DNA of 64,000 bases, from the NCBI RefSeq assembly GCF_000173075.1, contig NZ_ABVL01000002.1:186001-250000 (forward strand), in the 5' to 3' direction. Below the pieces are notes generated by a model. That model had not been told where the DNA came from. It saw only the letters and a list, made by a program, of their open reading frames with translations, and ran no database searches. Below, piece by piece: positions 17,436-29,020 of the stretch. A program made the translations under genes and the position numbers. Every line of letters begins with the position of its first letter. Within the stretch, counting starts at the first letter, position 1. The stretch comes from Chthoniobacter flavus Ellin428 (GTDB taxonomy: Bacteria; Verrucomicrobiota; Verrucomicrobiia; Chthoniobacterales; Chthoniobacteraceae).

Positions 17436-19790
17436 ATGAACTCCCGTTTCATTCTCCTTGCGGCCTTCCTCGCGCCGCTGGTCGGTTTCGCGGAAGATTT
17501 GCCGGTCATCACCGGCGTGGAACCGCAGCCGCTGACCGCGCAGGTTCACCGACTGACGGATGCACTCGCCCTCCTCGGTTCTCCGTTGACCAAGGACGAA
17601 ATGGACGCGCTCACCGTAGCAGCTGCCGTCGCCGATCCCGAAAGCGCGAATGCGAAGATTCAAGCGGTGCTCGATCCTCATTGCCTGTTCGGCGTAGACA
17701 TCAATCCGGAAATGCGGGTGAAAGTCGTTCCCGGTCGTGCTCAGCCGATCCTGGTGGAGCGAGGCTGGGCGACATTTCTCGTCAAAGTCGCCAATGAATC
17801 CGGCGCGACTTCGGCGCTGAACGTCTATAGTCCTCAAGCCGAATCGGTCTACAGTGGCGGCTTCGTGCGCAACGCCTCCGACCTGAAATTGCGCCCACGC
17901 AATGGCAACGCAGAGCCGATCAAGGCAGCGGATCTTTGGCTGGATCTCCAGACGTTCGACAAGCCGCCGCTCAAGGCCACGCTGAGTGGCCTGCGTTTGG
18001 AATATCGGCTCGTCTCGCTGTATTCGCGCGATGCAGGCCAACGCGAGGCCACCCTCTCGGTCGACGTCGGCCAAGGGACGCAGGACCTGGGCTTCCGCAG
18101 CGAGATGCCGGTGCTCTTTACCGCGAAGCCAGCTCGGGAAATCGAGCTGCGCGTGCACGATGAGCACGGCGTACCAACGACCGGCAGCTTCCTCATCCAC
18201 GACCAGGCGCAGCGGGTTTATCCTTCGACGGCCAAGCGTCTCGCACCGGACTTCGGCTTTCAGCCGCAAATCTATCGCGCCGACGGCGACAAGATTCGCC
18301 TTCCGGACGGGAACTACACGATCGAGTTTTCCCGTGGACCGGAATCGATACCCGAAACGCGTCCCGTCCATGTCGATGCGGGGACTTCCGAACTCGCTTT
18401 CCAGGTCCGCCGCTGGATCGACCTGGCGCAACTGGGTTGGTGGTCCGGCGATCATCATATTCACGCCGCCGGTTGTGCACATTACACCAATCCCACCGAG
18501 GGCGTCCTGGCGCAGGACATGATGCGGCACTGTCTCGGTGAAGACTTGAAAGTCGGGTGCAATCTGACCTGGGGTCCGTGCTTCGATTATCAAAAGCAAT
18601 TCTTCACCGGGCACGAGGACAAGGTTTCGCAGTTTCCCTACCTGCTTCGCTACGACATCGAGGTCAGCGGCTTTGGATCACATCGCTCCGGGCATCTCTG
18701 CCTGCTGCGGCTGCGCGATCAGATTTACCCCGGCGGCGATTCCAAGAACCACTGGCCCACACTCGGCCTGAATACGCTGCGCTGGGCAAAAGCCCAAGGG
18801 GCGCTGGTCGGGCCGGCGCACTCCGGCTGGGGCCTGCAACCCATTCCCGAGGACGACCCGCAGCGCCTCAGTCCGAAAAATCCAACGCGAACCACGACGG
18901 AGCTTCCAAATTATATCATCCCACCGTTCTCGGGCATCGGGGCCAACGAGTACATCGTGGACGTCACCCATAAACTGCCGGGCCCGGATGGAAAGCCGAC
19001 GCCCGCAGTCGATTTCATGTCGATGGTCGATACGCCTTACCCGTGGGAACTGAATATCTGGTATCACACGCTCAACGTCGGCTTCCGTACTCGCATCAGC
19101 GGTGAGACGGACTTCCCGTGCATCTATGGCGAACGCGTGGGACTGGGCCGCTCCTATGTGAAGCTGCCGCCAAAGTGGAGCTATGAGGACTGGTGCGAAG
19201 GCATTCGGGCCGGGCGCAATTACGTGAGCGACGGATTCAGTCACTTGCTCGATTTTCGCGTGAACGGAGCCCAGATGGGCGAAGAGGGCAGCGAGCTGCG
19301 ACTGCCCGCTCCGGCGCAGGTACACGTCACCGCCCGTGTCGCCGGCCACCTGAATCCCGCTCCGAACGAAGAGATTCGCCAGGCGCCGGTGGGACAAAAG
19401 CCTTACTGGAACATCGAACGTGCGCGCATCGCGGATAGCCAGACTGTGCCGGTCGAAGTCATCGTGAATGGGCAGTCCTTAGGCACGCAACGCATCGCCG
19501 CCAACGGGACGTTGCAGGATGTGGTCTTTGACGTCCCGATCGAGGGCAGCAGCTGGGTCGCTCTCCGCATCCTGCCTTCCTCACACACGAATCCGATCTT
19601 CGTGCTGGTGGATGGCCAGCCCATCCGCGCCTCGAAACGGAGCGCGGAATGGTGCCGCAAATGTGTCGATCAATGCTGGTCACAGAAGGAACGCACTTAC
19701 GCCGCCGCCGAATTGCCCGATGCCCGCGCGGCCTACGATCACGCCCGCGAAGTGTACGATCGCCTGATCACCGAATGCACCGCCAACTGA
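17436..19790 (+). CDS. CehA/McbA-type secreted metallohydrolase
   Basis: This 784-residue protein has a signal peptide (FILLAAFLAPLVGFAE) and a C-terminal half related to the CehA/McbA branch of the PHP superfamily: the metal motif GDHHIHAAGC near residue 338, then conserved H and D positions including GPAHSGWG and the VDVTHKLPG segment. The N-terminal half (about residues 60-320) is beta-rich and may be a carboxypeptidase-regulatory-like or Ig-like region. CehA and McbA are named as carbamate hydrolases, but most secreted members have no known substrate. It lies inside the MoxR/DUF58/BatA operon, 15 bases after DUF58 and 7 before BatA, which is an unusual companion. Confidence 0.8.
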   Translation: MNSRFILLAAFLAPLVGFAEDLPVITGVEPQPLTAQVHRLTDALALLGSPLTKDEMDALTVAAAVADPESANAKIQAVLDPHCLFGVDINPEMRVKVVPGRAQPILVERGWATFLVKVANESGATSALNVYSPQAESVYSGGFVRNASDLKLRPRNGNAEPIKAADLWLDLQTFDKPPLKATLSGLRLEYRLVSLYSRDAGQREATLSVDVGQGTQDLGFRSEMPVLFTAKPAREIELRVHDEHGVPTTGSFLIHDQAQRVYPSTAKRLAPDFGFQPQIYRADGDKIRLPDGNYTIEFSRGPESIPETRPVHVDAGTSELAFQVRRWIDLAQLGWWSGDHHIHAAGCAHYTNPTEGVLAQDMMRHCLGEDLKVGCNLTWGPCFDYQKQFFTGHEDKVSQFPYLLRYDIEVSGFGSHRSGHLCLLRLRDQIYPGGDSKNHWPTLGLNTLRWAKAQGALVGPAHSGWGLQPIPEDDPQRLSPKNPTRTTTELPNYIIPPFSGIGANEYIVDVTHKLPGPDGKPTPAVDFMSMVDTPYPWELNIWYHTLNVGFRTRISGETDFPCIYGERVGLGRSYVKLPPKWSYEDWCEGIRAGRNYVSDGFSHLLDFRVNGAQMGEEGSELRLPAPAQVHVTARVAGHLNPAPNEEIRQAPVGQKPYWNIERARIADSQTVPVEVIVNGQSLGTQRIAANGTLQDVVFDVPIEGSSWVALRILPSSHTNPIFVLVDGQPIRASKRSAEWCRKCVDQCWSQKERTYAAAELPDARAAYDHAREVYDRLITECTAN

Positions 19791-19797
19791 GCCCCGC

Positions 19798-21870
19798 ATG
19801 AGTTTTCTAGCCCCACTCTTTGCCCTCGGGGCGCTCGCGGTCGTCGGGCCGATTCTCTTTCATCTCATCCGTCGCACGACGCGGGAAAAGACGCCGTTCA
19901 GCACGCTCATGTTTCTCGAGCCGTCGCCGCCCCGTGTGACCAAGCGTAGCCGACTCGAGAACGTGGGCCTGCTCCTGCTGCGTTGCCTCGTCCTCGCGCT
20001 GCTCGCGCTGGCCTTTGCCCGGCCATTTCTCGAGCGCGTCCTGCCCGGGCCACCGCCGGGTACCGGCCAGCGCATCGTGATCCTCGCGGATACCAGCGCG
20101 AGCATGCGGCGGGAAACCCTGTGGGCCGATGCCCGGGCGAAAATAGAGGCACGGTTGGGCGCGGCGAATCCCCAGGACGAAATCGCGCTGCTGGCCTTCG
20201 ACCGCGAAGTCCGCACGGTGATGAGTTTCGAGGAATGGAAGAAGACGCCACCGAACGAACGCGCTTCGGCCGCCGTGCAACGACTGGCGTCAGTCACCCC
20301 GAGCTGGAATGCGACTCGTCTCGACGCCGCACTCTTGCAGAGTATCGAGGCTCTCGACCAGGCCGACGAATCGCTGCAGGACAAGCGCGAGATCGTGCTC
20401 GTGAGCGACATGCAGGAAGGAGCGCAGCTTGACGGGCTGCAGGGCTATCAGTGGCCCCGGGGCATCAGCGTGAGCGTCGATCCAGTATCCGCCAAGGCGC
20501 GCGAAAACGCCGCCATGCAATGGCTTTCGGAAAGCGAAGAAAACGACAAACCGGGCGAGGAAGTCCCGCTGCGCGTGCGGGTCACGAATGCGGCTGAATC
20601 CAAGCGCGAACAATTCCAGCTTCGCTGGCAGGGCGCTCCCGCAGGCACGCCGGCGATCGAAGCTTACGTGCCGGCCGGCCAGGCGCGCATCGTTCGCATC
20701 ACCAAGCCACCAACGGGTGCCACGGCCCTGACCTTGAGTGGCGACGACACTCCATTCGACAACACGCTTTACATCCTGCCTCCCCAACCCGCTCAACTCC
20801 CCGTGCTTTTCATCGGCGCGGATGCGGATGAAGACACCCACGCCTCGCTTTACTATCTGCGCCGCGCGTTTCCCAAGACGGCACATCAGAATGTCGAAAT
20901 GCTGGTTCACCGTGGCGAAGGCGCCGTTCCTGCGTATCAGCTCCAGCAGGCGCAGCTCGTGGTTTTAGGCGATGGATCCGCGGATGCCCCGGTGGCCTCC
21001 GCCCGCCAGTTTGCCCGCGACGGGAAGATCGTCGTCGTGCCTTTGACCTCCGCCGCCAGTGGCAATGTCCTCGGCAAACTCCTGGAACTTCCTTCGCTCG
21101 CCACTCCCGAAGCCACGGTCAAGGATTACGCTTTGCTTGCGCAGATCGATTTTCGCCATCCGTTGTTTGCTCCATTTGCCGATCCGCGCTTCAGCGACTT
21201 TGCCAAGATACATTGGTGGAAATATCGCCGCCTTGACACCGCGGCACTCGCGGGCTCGCAGACGCTCGCGCAATTCGACAGCGGCGATCCCGCAGTCGTC
21301 CAGGTGCCGTTGGGCAAAGGCAGCGTGATCGTTTTCACCAGCAGTTGGCGGCCAGTCGATAGTCAACTGGCGCTCTCGTCGAAATTCGTTCCACTGCTGC
21401 AAGCGCTGCTCGAACAGAGCAGCAATCTGCCGCCTCAAAAGGCGCAATATTTTGTCGGCGACGAAGTTCCCCTGCCCCGCAGTTCCCAGCCGCTGGCAGT
21501 GACAAAACCCGATCATCGGGAAGTTCCCATCGCAACGGATGCGAAGTTTTCCGACGCCGATCAACCGGGCATCTATACGGTGTCGCCCGGCACCCAACGC
21601 TTCGTCGTCAATCTCTCGCCGGAGGAAAGCCGTCTGGCGCCATTCTCCGCCGAGCGCTTGCTCGCGCTCGCTGTTCCTCTCCGCACGACACACGAAACAC
21701 CCGTGGAAACCGCCCGCCGCGAGGGCCGGGCGCAAGCCGTGGAGATCGAAAACCAACAGAAGCTCTGGCGATGGCTCATCGTGGCCGCGCTCGCTGTATT
21801 GTTGCTAGAAACCCTTTTTGCCGGGAAACTCTCCCGCACAGTCAGCGGTTCAACCACAGCATCCACATGA
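19798..21870 (+). CDS. BatA-domain VWA membrane protein
   Basis: This 690-residue protein starts with the BatA N-terminal domain: FLAPLFALGALAVVGPILFHLI and the TPFSTLMFLEPSPP block, with membrane segments at about 5-22 and 57-75. A VWA domain follows with a full MIDAS, D98TSAS102, so metal-dependent ligand binding is expected. A long extracytoplasmic region leads to a C-terminal membrane segment (WRWLIVAALAVLLLETLFA). This two-ended anchoring with a GATase-like middle is usual for PVC BatA homologues. It overlaps the next gene by 4 bases (ATGA), implying translational coupling. Confidence 0.9.
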   Translation: MSFLAPLFALGALAVVGPILFHLIRRTTREKTPFSTLMFLEPSPPRVTKRSRLENVGLLLLRCLVLALLALAFARPFLERVLPGPPPGTGQRIVILADTSASMRRETLWADARAKIEARLGAANPQDEIALLAFDREVRTVMSFEEWKKTPPNERASAAVQRLASVTPSWNATRLDAALLQSIEALDQADESLQDKREIVLVSDMQEGAQLDGLQGYQWPRGISVSVDPVSAKARENAAMQWLSESEENDKPGEEVPLRVRVTNAAESKREQFQLRWQGAPAGTPAIEAYVPAGQARIVRITKPPTGATALTLSGDDTPFDNTLYILPPQPAQLPVLFIGADADEDTHASLYYLRRAFPKTAHQNVEMLVHRGEGAVPAYQLQQAQLVVLGDGSADAPVASARQFARDGKIVVVPLTSAASGNVLGKLLELPSLATPEATVKDYALLAQIDFRHPLFAPFADPRFSDFAKIHWWKYRRLDTAALAGSQTLAQFDSGDPAVVQVPLGKGSVIVFTSSWRPVDSQLALSSKFVPLLQALLEQSSNLPPQKAQYFVGDEVPLPRSSQPLAVTKPDHREVPIATDAKFSDADQPGIYTVSPGTQRFVVNLSPEESRLAPFSAERLLALAVPLRTTHETPVETARREGRAQAVEIENQQKLWRWLIVAALAVLLLETLFAGKLSRTVSGSTTAST

Positions 21871-24800
21871 TCACGCCGTTGCTCCAAACTGCCCTCGAGC
21901 CGGTCATTACCCGGCATCGCCAACTCCGCGCTCTGCGCTGGCTGGTGCTCGGGCTCGCGTTGCTGACCCTCGGGGTTGCGGTAGTAATCACCCGCGGCAC
22001 GGCAATTCCGGCAAAGGCTCTGCTGGCCACACTGTGCGGCGCCGTCATCTTTTTGATCGCCCGCGTGCTCGGTCGCCTGTGGCAGCCGGATTTCCGCAAC
22101 ATCGCGCGGCGCATCGAGGAGCAGCATCCGGAACTGCATGCGTTGCTGATCACCCGCAGTCGAGCAGAAGCCCGATCCCAAAACCGGCAGGTTCAATTTC
22201 CTCCAGCAGCAAGTCGTGCAGCAGGTCGCTGCGGAAAGCCGCAAATCGAACTGGCTGGATGCGGTGCCGGGCTGGCGTCTGTGGAGTCTTCGCCTGACCG
22301 CCTGCCGCTCTGCCCATCGCCGCGCTCGGGTTGAGTTTTTCGCACAGCGACGCCGGCCAGGGCGCACAGTGCGAAGGCTTCGACAGACGGCGGCCGTGAC
22401 GATCAATCCCGGCGACACGACGATAGAGCGCGGCTCCGGATTGGTAGTGCTGGCGGATTTTCACAGCCGTCCGCCAGGAGAAGCGACGTTGGTCATTCAG
22501 CCTCTCAATCAGCCGGCCCAACGCATCCCATTGGTGAAAAATCTGGATGACCCGGTCTTCGGCGGCGGATTGCCGGAGGTCGATACCGATCTCACTTATC
22601 ATGTCGAATACTCGGGTCAATCGACTCGGGATTACGCGGTGAAAATCTTCGAGCATCCCCGTCTCGATCGCGCGGATGCGACGCTCCGCTATCCCGATTA
22701 CACAAAACTGCCGGACAAGAAAGTGCCGGATACCCACCGCGTGAGCGCAGTGGAGGGCACGAAACTCGACGTCGCCTTTCAACTCAACAAGCCGGTGAAA
22801 TCGGCGACGCTCGTCGCCAAGGACGGCTCCAAGGTGGAACTTGCGGTCAGTGCAGACAAACCGGTCGCCGAGTTACGGGACTTTCCATTCAAAACGAGCC
22901 AGACCTATGAAGTGAAACTCGTGGATGTGAACGGACGGGCGAACAAGTTACCGGCGCAATTCATTGTCGAAGCGCTGCCCAATCGCCGGCCGGGAGTTGA
23001 AACTCATTACTCCGAAAGGCGATCCGCGCCTCTCCCCCACTCGAGGAAGTCGCCTTTCAAGCCCAGGTCTGGGACGATTTCGGCCTCTCCCACTACGGGC
23101 TCACCGTCAACGTCGCCCGCCCAGGGAGAAAAGGTGATCGAACTGGGGCACGATACCCCGTGCCGACGAGAAGAAAGAGGCGACCTATCTTTTGAAGTTG
23201 GAAGAACTGGGCGTGAAGCCGGATGAGCTGATTTCCTGGTTCCTGTGGGCGGATGATGTCGGACCGAATGGCGAGACGCGCCGCACCGCCACCGACATGT
23301 ATTTCGCGGAGGTGCGACCGTTCGAAGAAATCTTCCGTCCTGATAACAGCGGTGGTGACGATCAACAAGGCGGCGGTGGCGGCGGGGACAACGAGGCGAC
23401 CAAGCTGGCGGAGATGCAAAAGCAGATCGTCAGCGCGACGTGGAATTTGAAACGCGCCGAAGACGATCCCGAAAAGCCGAGCGCCAAATATCTCAAGGAC
23501 GAACCGGTCGTCCGCGATTCGCAGGACGAAGCGTTGAAGAAAGCCAACGAGTTGGTCTCCAAAAGCGAAGATCCGAAAGTCCATGCGTTCGCGGAAAATG
23601 CCGCGCAGCAGATGAAAACGGCGCTCGATCGCCTGACCAAGGCCGCGACGACCACCGCGCCGTTGCCCGACGCCTTGACCGCTCAGCAATCCGCCTATGA
23701 TGCGCTGCTCAAGCTGGCGGCACATGAGTTCCGCGTGCGCCGGAGCAAGAGTCAGCAAGGCAAAGGCATGGCCCAGCAACGCCAGCGGCGGCAGCTTGAT
23801 CAATTGGAGATGAAGGATGAGAAGAAGCGCTACGAGACCAACAAGGAGGCAAAACCGCAGGAAAACGAGCAGCAGCGCGAACAACTGGCCATTCTCAATC
23901 GGCTCAAGGAACTCGCGCAACGCCAGCAGGACATCAATGAACGGCTGAAGGAATTGCAGACGGCATTGCAGGCCGCGAAGACCGAGGAGCAAAAGGAAGA
24001 GATTCGCCGGCAACTCAAGCGACTGCAGGAAGAGGAAAAGCAGATGCTCTCGGACATCGATGAAGCGAAGCAGAAGATGGAGCAGGCCCAGCAACAGGCG
24101 CAATTGGCCGACGAACGCCAGCAACTCGACAAGATCCGCGGTGAGGCGCAACAGGCCGCCGAATCGATGGAAAAAGGCGCGACTTCCCAAGCGCTCGCCA
24201 ATGGCACCCGCGCCCAGCGGGATCTCCAGCAGATGCACGATGAATTTCGCAAGAAAACCAGTGGCCAATTCAACGAGGAGATGCGGCAAATGCGGAGCGA
24301 CGCGCGGGAACTGGCGCAGAACCAGGAAGAGCTCGCGGAGAAGCTGCAACCTCAGCCCGCCAAACAGGAACGGCCAACGCTCGACGGCAATAGTGAACGC
24401 GAGCAATTGACCGAGAAATTTGCGAAGCAGGAAGGCGACCTGAAGAAGCTGACCGAGAAGATGAAAGACATCAGCGAACAGGCGGAAACCGCGGAGCCCT
24501 TGCTCGCCAAGGAGCTTTACGATTCGTTGCGCAAGACAACCCAGGCGGGAACGGATCAGACCCTGGAGAAGACCCAGGAACTCGCCCAGCGCGGCTACGC
24601 CAACGAGGCACGACAGTTCGAGCAAAAGGCCCACCAGGAAATAGACGACCTCAAGTCCGGCGTAGAACGGGCGGCCGAAAGCGTGCTCGGCAATGAGGCC
24701 GATGCTTTGCGGGCGGCGCGAGCGGAAGTCGATCAACTGAAGAAGGATTTGGATCGCGAGATCGCCCGCGCTCGTCCCGATCTTGCCCAGAATTCTGAAA

Positions 24801-25685
24801 AGCAGCCGGGAAACCAACCGGGTGAGCCGAATTCGAAAGAAGGCCAGCAGCCGACCGGCAAAGATGGGCAGCAAGGGAAGGCAGGCCAGCAAGGATCGCC
24901 GCAATCCGCAGACCGCGAGCAGAAGACTGCCGATAGCCAAAAGGCCGGGGGCCAGCAAAAAGGCGAGGGTCAACAGAAAGGCGAAGGCGAAGGGAAAGAG
25001 GAAGGGCAGCAAAAGGGCGAGGGCTCGTCTGAAAATCAGACCGCCGACGCGAAAGGGCAGGGCAAAGGCCAGGGAAAGGGCGGGCAGAATGGCCAGGCCT
25101 CCGGCGAGCAAGCCGGTGGTGCGCCTCCACAGGAAGCCTCCGCGCCGGAGCAATTCGCTGGACGCGAAAATCCCAGCGCCCAGCAGGCCGGCAATGGAGG
25201 CAAAAGTGGTTCCCCGTCTGCCCGCAACGCCAATGGCGGCGGTCCGCGAACGGCGAGTCGGTTGCTGCAGTTGGCCAGCCAGGCGGGCGAGAATTCCTCG
25301 AATAACAATGGAGGTGGCAATGGCGGCGGTGGCGCCGATACAACCTTTGATGGTCCTCTCACCGGCGATCGTTTCGTCGATTGGTCCGATCGTCTGCGCA
25401 ACGTCGAGGAAATGGGTCGACGATCCCAATCTCCGCGCCGAAATCGCGCGCATCCGTGAAACCGCCAAAGGCGTGCGTATCGACTACAAGCGCAACGGTG
25501 CGGAACCGAAGTGGGACATGGTGAAAACGAAGATCGGCAACCCGCTGGCGGAATTGCACGATCGACTCACGGAGGAACTCGCCCGGCGCGAGTCGAAGGA
25601 AAGCCTGGTGCCGCTGGACCGCGATCCAGTGCCACCCAAATACGTGGAGCGCGTGCGGCGTTATTACGAGGAACTCGGACATTGA
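21867..25685 (+). CDS. DUF4175-like coiled-coil membrane protein, frameshifted at eight places
   Basis: The gene is read in four main blocks that join into about 1,270 residues: from the ATG at 21867 (overlapping the BatA stop as ATGA), 22216-23020, 23192-25420 and 25420-25685. The N-terminus has two membrane segments and RRIEEQHPELHALLIT, as in DUF4175-type proteins. A periplasmic beta-rich part follows (VTINPGD...), then a very long Gln/Glu/Lys coiled coil (about 23,750-24,800), a GQQ/GEG-rich low-complexity tail and a conserved end (VPPKYVERVRRYYEELGH). Frame is lost near 22154, 22301, 22386, 22993, 23037, 23120, 23161 and 25415. All but the one near 22386 are one extra base. Restoring frame gives continuous sense, so sequence error is likelier than decay. 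Confidence 0.7.
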
Positions 25686-28043
25686 TGCTGCAGGTCGCCG
25701 CGCTTTATCTGGCTGGTCGGGAATGGCTCTGGCCGGCAGTGGCCGTGGGCGCCGTGGCGCTCTGCTGTGTCGTGTGGTCTTATCTGCGTACGCCGGCATC
25801 CCATTTGTTGCGCATCGCTTGCGCCGCGCTGAAGCTCGTCGGCACAGCTATTTTGCTCGTCTGTCTGCTCGATCCCATGTGGTCCTCGGAACGGGCCAAA
25901 CCGGGCGCCAATGTCATCGCGGTGGTCGCCGATAACTCGCTCAGCATGACATTGCACGATCGCAATGCCGCCGAGTCGCGTGGCGATGCGCTGCGCCGTG
26001 TCCTGACCGGTGATCGCAATCTCTGGCTCACCCGCCTTGGCGAAGACTTCGAAGTGCGCGACTACCTGGCGGACACGCGCCTGCTGCCATCGCAGAACTT
26101 CCGCGAACTCTCCTTCGATGGCCGCGGGACGGCGCTCGGACATACCCTGGAACAACTGATCGAGCATCATCACGGGCAGCCCCTGGCAGGCGTCATCCTT
26201 CTCACCGACGGCATTGCTGCCGACCCAGCCAACATGGAAAAGCTGCGGCAACTTCCCCCGCTCTATCCGGTTATTTTTTCCCGCAGTGCTCCATCGCGAG
26301 ACCTCGCCATTACCAACTCCACCGTCACGCAGACTTCGTTTGAGGACGCGCCCGTCACGATTCAGGCCGACATCGCAGCCATCGGATTTAGCGGTGAAGA
26401 AATCGTCGGCCAATTGATCCCCATCGAAGCTGGCAAAAAGGAAGCTGACGAGAAGCCCATCGCAACGGAAACCGCCATCGTTCCCGCCAATAGCGAGAAG
26501 ATCGCCCTGCACTTCCAGATTCGTCCGGCGAAACCGGGTGTCCTGTTTTATCGGCTCAAGATTGCGCCCAAGCGGCCGGCGGCGCCGGAGATCACGCTGG
26601 CCAATAACGAAAGCGTGATCACCGTGGATCGCGGTTCCGGACCGTACCGCGTGCTCTACGCCAGCGGTCGGCCGAATTGGGAATATAAGTTCCTGCACCG
26701 TGCCGTGGAGAGTGATGACCAGACGCAACTCGTCGGCCTGATCCGCATCGCCAATCGCGAGCCAAAATTCACCTTCCGGGGCCGTGAAGGCGAGTCCAGC
26801 AACCCACTCTTCCGTGGCTTCGGAAATCAGTCGAAGGAAGATATCGAACGCTACGATCAACCGGTATTCACGCGGCTCAATACGGTCGATGAATTCGAAT
26901 TGCGCGGCGGATTCCCCAAGACGCCGGAGGAGTTGTTCAGGTATCGGGCGATCATTCTCGATGACCTGGAAGCGGAGTTCTTTACCCAGGACCAGATGAG
27001 TCTACTGCAACGGTTCGTCAGCGAGCGCGGCGGCGGGTTGCTAATGCTCGGCGGCATGGAGGCCTTCCGCGACGGAAAATACAGTCGCACGGCCATCGGC
27101 GATATGTTGCCCGTCTATCTCGATACCAAGCCCGAAAACATTCCCGAGGGGCGAGTGCACCTCTCGCTTACTCGTGAGGGGTGGCTGCAACCCTGGGCGC
27201 GGTTGCGCGCCAACGAAGCCGACGAGCGTCAGCGTCTTGCTGCGCTGCCTGAGTTTGCCGTTCTCAATCGCGTCGGCACGGCCAAGCCGGCCGCCACCGT
27301 CGTGGCCACGGTGAGCGACGGCCATCACGACCATCCGGCCCTCGTCACGCAACGCTTCGGCCGTGGCCCGCACCGCCGCCATGCTCATCGGTGATTTCTG
27401 GGTGTCCGGCCCTCGGCGATGAAAAGCGGCAGACCGACCTGCTGAAGGGGGTGGCGGCAAATCGTGCGCTGGCTGGTGGCGGACATTTCCGGATCCGATT
27501 GAAGTGCGGGCCGAGCCGCAGCCGGATGGCTCCAGCGTCCAACTTCTGGTACGGGCGCGCGATGCCAAATTCCAGCCTCTGGATAACGCCTCGGTAACGC
27601 TCAAGGTCTCGCGCCCGGAGGCTCCTGCGGGCGAAGCTCCGCTGATCCTGCACGCCGAACCCTCGGCGAGTGAACCCGGCCTTTACGAGGCCAGCTTCAT
27701 TCCTCGTGAAAGTGGTGGCTACCGCGTCGACGCAACGGTGGCCATCGAAACGGGCGCGGCAGCGGGGCAAAGCGCCACCGGATGGACCAGCGATCTGGCG
27801 GCAGCGGAGTTCCGCGATCTCAAACCGAATCGACCGCTCATGGAAAGGCTCGCGAAGCAAACCGGCGGACGCGTTCTATCGCCCGAAGATCTCACTTCGT
27901 TCGCCCGCGAACTACCCTCGCAGCACGCGCCCGTCACCGAAACGTGGACGCGTCCCATCTGGCACACGCCGCTGGTCTTTCTCCTCGCGCTGGCTTGCTT
28001 GGTTGGCGAGTGGGGACTTCGTCGGTGGAAAGGACTCGCATGA
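25685..28043 (+). CDS. VWA/GATase-like membrane protein, frameshifted at four places
   Basis: The ATG at 25685 overlaps the end of the preceding gene. The N-terminal block (to 27364) has two or three membrane segments, a VWA-like VVADNSLSM metal motif, and a class-I-GATase-like part (RAIILDDLEAEFF, then SERGGGLLMLGGMEAF). The C-terminal block (27504-28043) ends in a membrane segment (LVFLLALACLVGEWGL). The blocks lie in different frames; extra bases near 27367, 27411, 27450 and 27487 account for it, and removing them yields the expected GDFWVSGLGDEKRQTDLL...RWLVADIPDP join. It is the usual partner of BatA/DUF4175-type proteins in PVC bacteria. Confidence 0.72.
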
Positions 28044-29020
28044 GAAAATTGCTTTGGCCCCTTGCCGTTCTCGCCTTTGCCGCGCCGTGGCTCATCGCGG
28101 ATGAATCGACACCTTCAGCCTCGCTGGTCATCGTCGTCGGCACGGGCGGCGAGCTCCCCTATACCGATGCCTTTTCGCAATGGGCGGCCAATTGGCGCAA
28201 GGCGGGCAAAGCGGCCGGCGCCCACGTTAGTGCGATCGACAAGAATCAGACCGATTCGCTGGTCCAACTGGAGAAGGCGCTGGAATCGGAAGCGAAAGAT
28301 GGGCCTGCCGAGCTTTGGCTCGTGTTGCTCGGTCACGGCACCTTCGACGGCCACGAGGCGAAGTTCAATCTTACCGGAAATGACCTCTCTGCATCGGGGT
28401 TGGCTACTCTGCTGAAGCCATTCCATCGTCCGGTCATCGTCGTTTGCGGCTTCTCGGCGAGCGGCGCGTTCCTCAAACCGCTTTCCGCTCCTGGCCGTGT
28501 CGTCATCACCGCGACGAAGAGCGGCTCGGAAAACAACTTTGCCCGCTTTGGCGGGTATCTTTCGCAAACCATCGCCGATCCCTCGGCGGATCTCGATAAG
28601 GATGGGCAAACCTCCCTGCTCGAAGCCTGGCTGGCCGCGGCGCAACGGACGGCGGCTTATTACAAGGACGAAGGCCGACTCGCGACCGAGCACTCGCTGC
28701 TCGACGACAATGGCGACGGTCTGGGCACGCCGCCGGACTGGTTCAAAGGTGTGCGCGCCGTGAAGAAAGCTCTCGGCCACCAGGCACCGGATGGATTGCG
28801 CGCCCACCAAATCCATCTCGTCCCGAACGCGGCGGAGCGAGCCCTATCCCCTGCCCTGCGCGCCGAGCGCGATGCCATCGAGAAGGAATTGGCCCAACTT
28901 CGCGATGGAAAGAACTCCATGCCGGAAGACGCCTATTTCACCCAACTTGAAGCTCTGCTACTCAAGCTCGCTCACCTTTACCAAAATCCGGCAACCCCAT
29001 CTCCAACGGCTCCTCAATGA
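28040..29020 (+). CDS. legumain/caspase-like (clan CD, C13-type) secreted protein
   Basis: From the ATG at 28040 (ATGA overlap with the previous stop) the product is 326 residues with a signal peptide (LLWPLAVLAFAAPWLIA). The fold marks of clan CD cysteine peptidases are present: a hydrophobic strand ending in His-Gly, WLVLLGH99G, and a second strand ending in the candidate nucleophile, VIVVC136GFSASGAF. The 'CxSASG' context is like bacterial C13-type relatives. A helical C-terminal tail follows. It is the ninth gene of the operon and may process or bind partner proteins in the periplasm. Activity is inferred from the two motifs only. Confidence 0.7.
   Translation: MRKLLWPLAVLAFAAPWLIADESTPSASLVIVVGTGGELPYTDAFSQWAANWRKAGKAAGAHVSAIDKNQTDSLVQLEKALESEAKDGPAELWLVLLGHGTFDGHEAKFNLTGNDLSASGLATLLKPFHRPVIVVCGFSASGAFLKPLSAPGRVVITATKSGSENNFARFGGYLSQTIADPSADLDKDGQTSLLEAWLAAAQRTAAYYKDEGRLATEHSLLDDNGDGLGTPPDWFKGVRAVKKALGHQAPDGLRAHQIHLVPNAAERALSPALRAERDAIEKELAQLRDGKNSMPEDAYFTQLEALLLKLAHLYQNPATPSPTAPQ

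Noticed and set aside
16533..18614. A 693-residue open frame on the minus strand
   Set aside because: Shadow of the DUF58 and CehA/McbA genes; those have clear motifs on the plus strand.
23093..25468. A 791-residue open frame on the minus strand opposite the DUF4175-like gene
   Set aside because: It is Leu-rich because it is the complement of the Gln/Glu/Lys coiled coil; no domain is visible.
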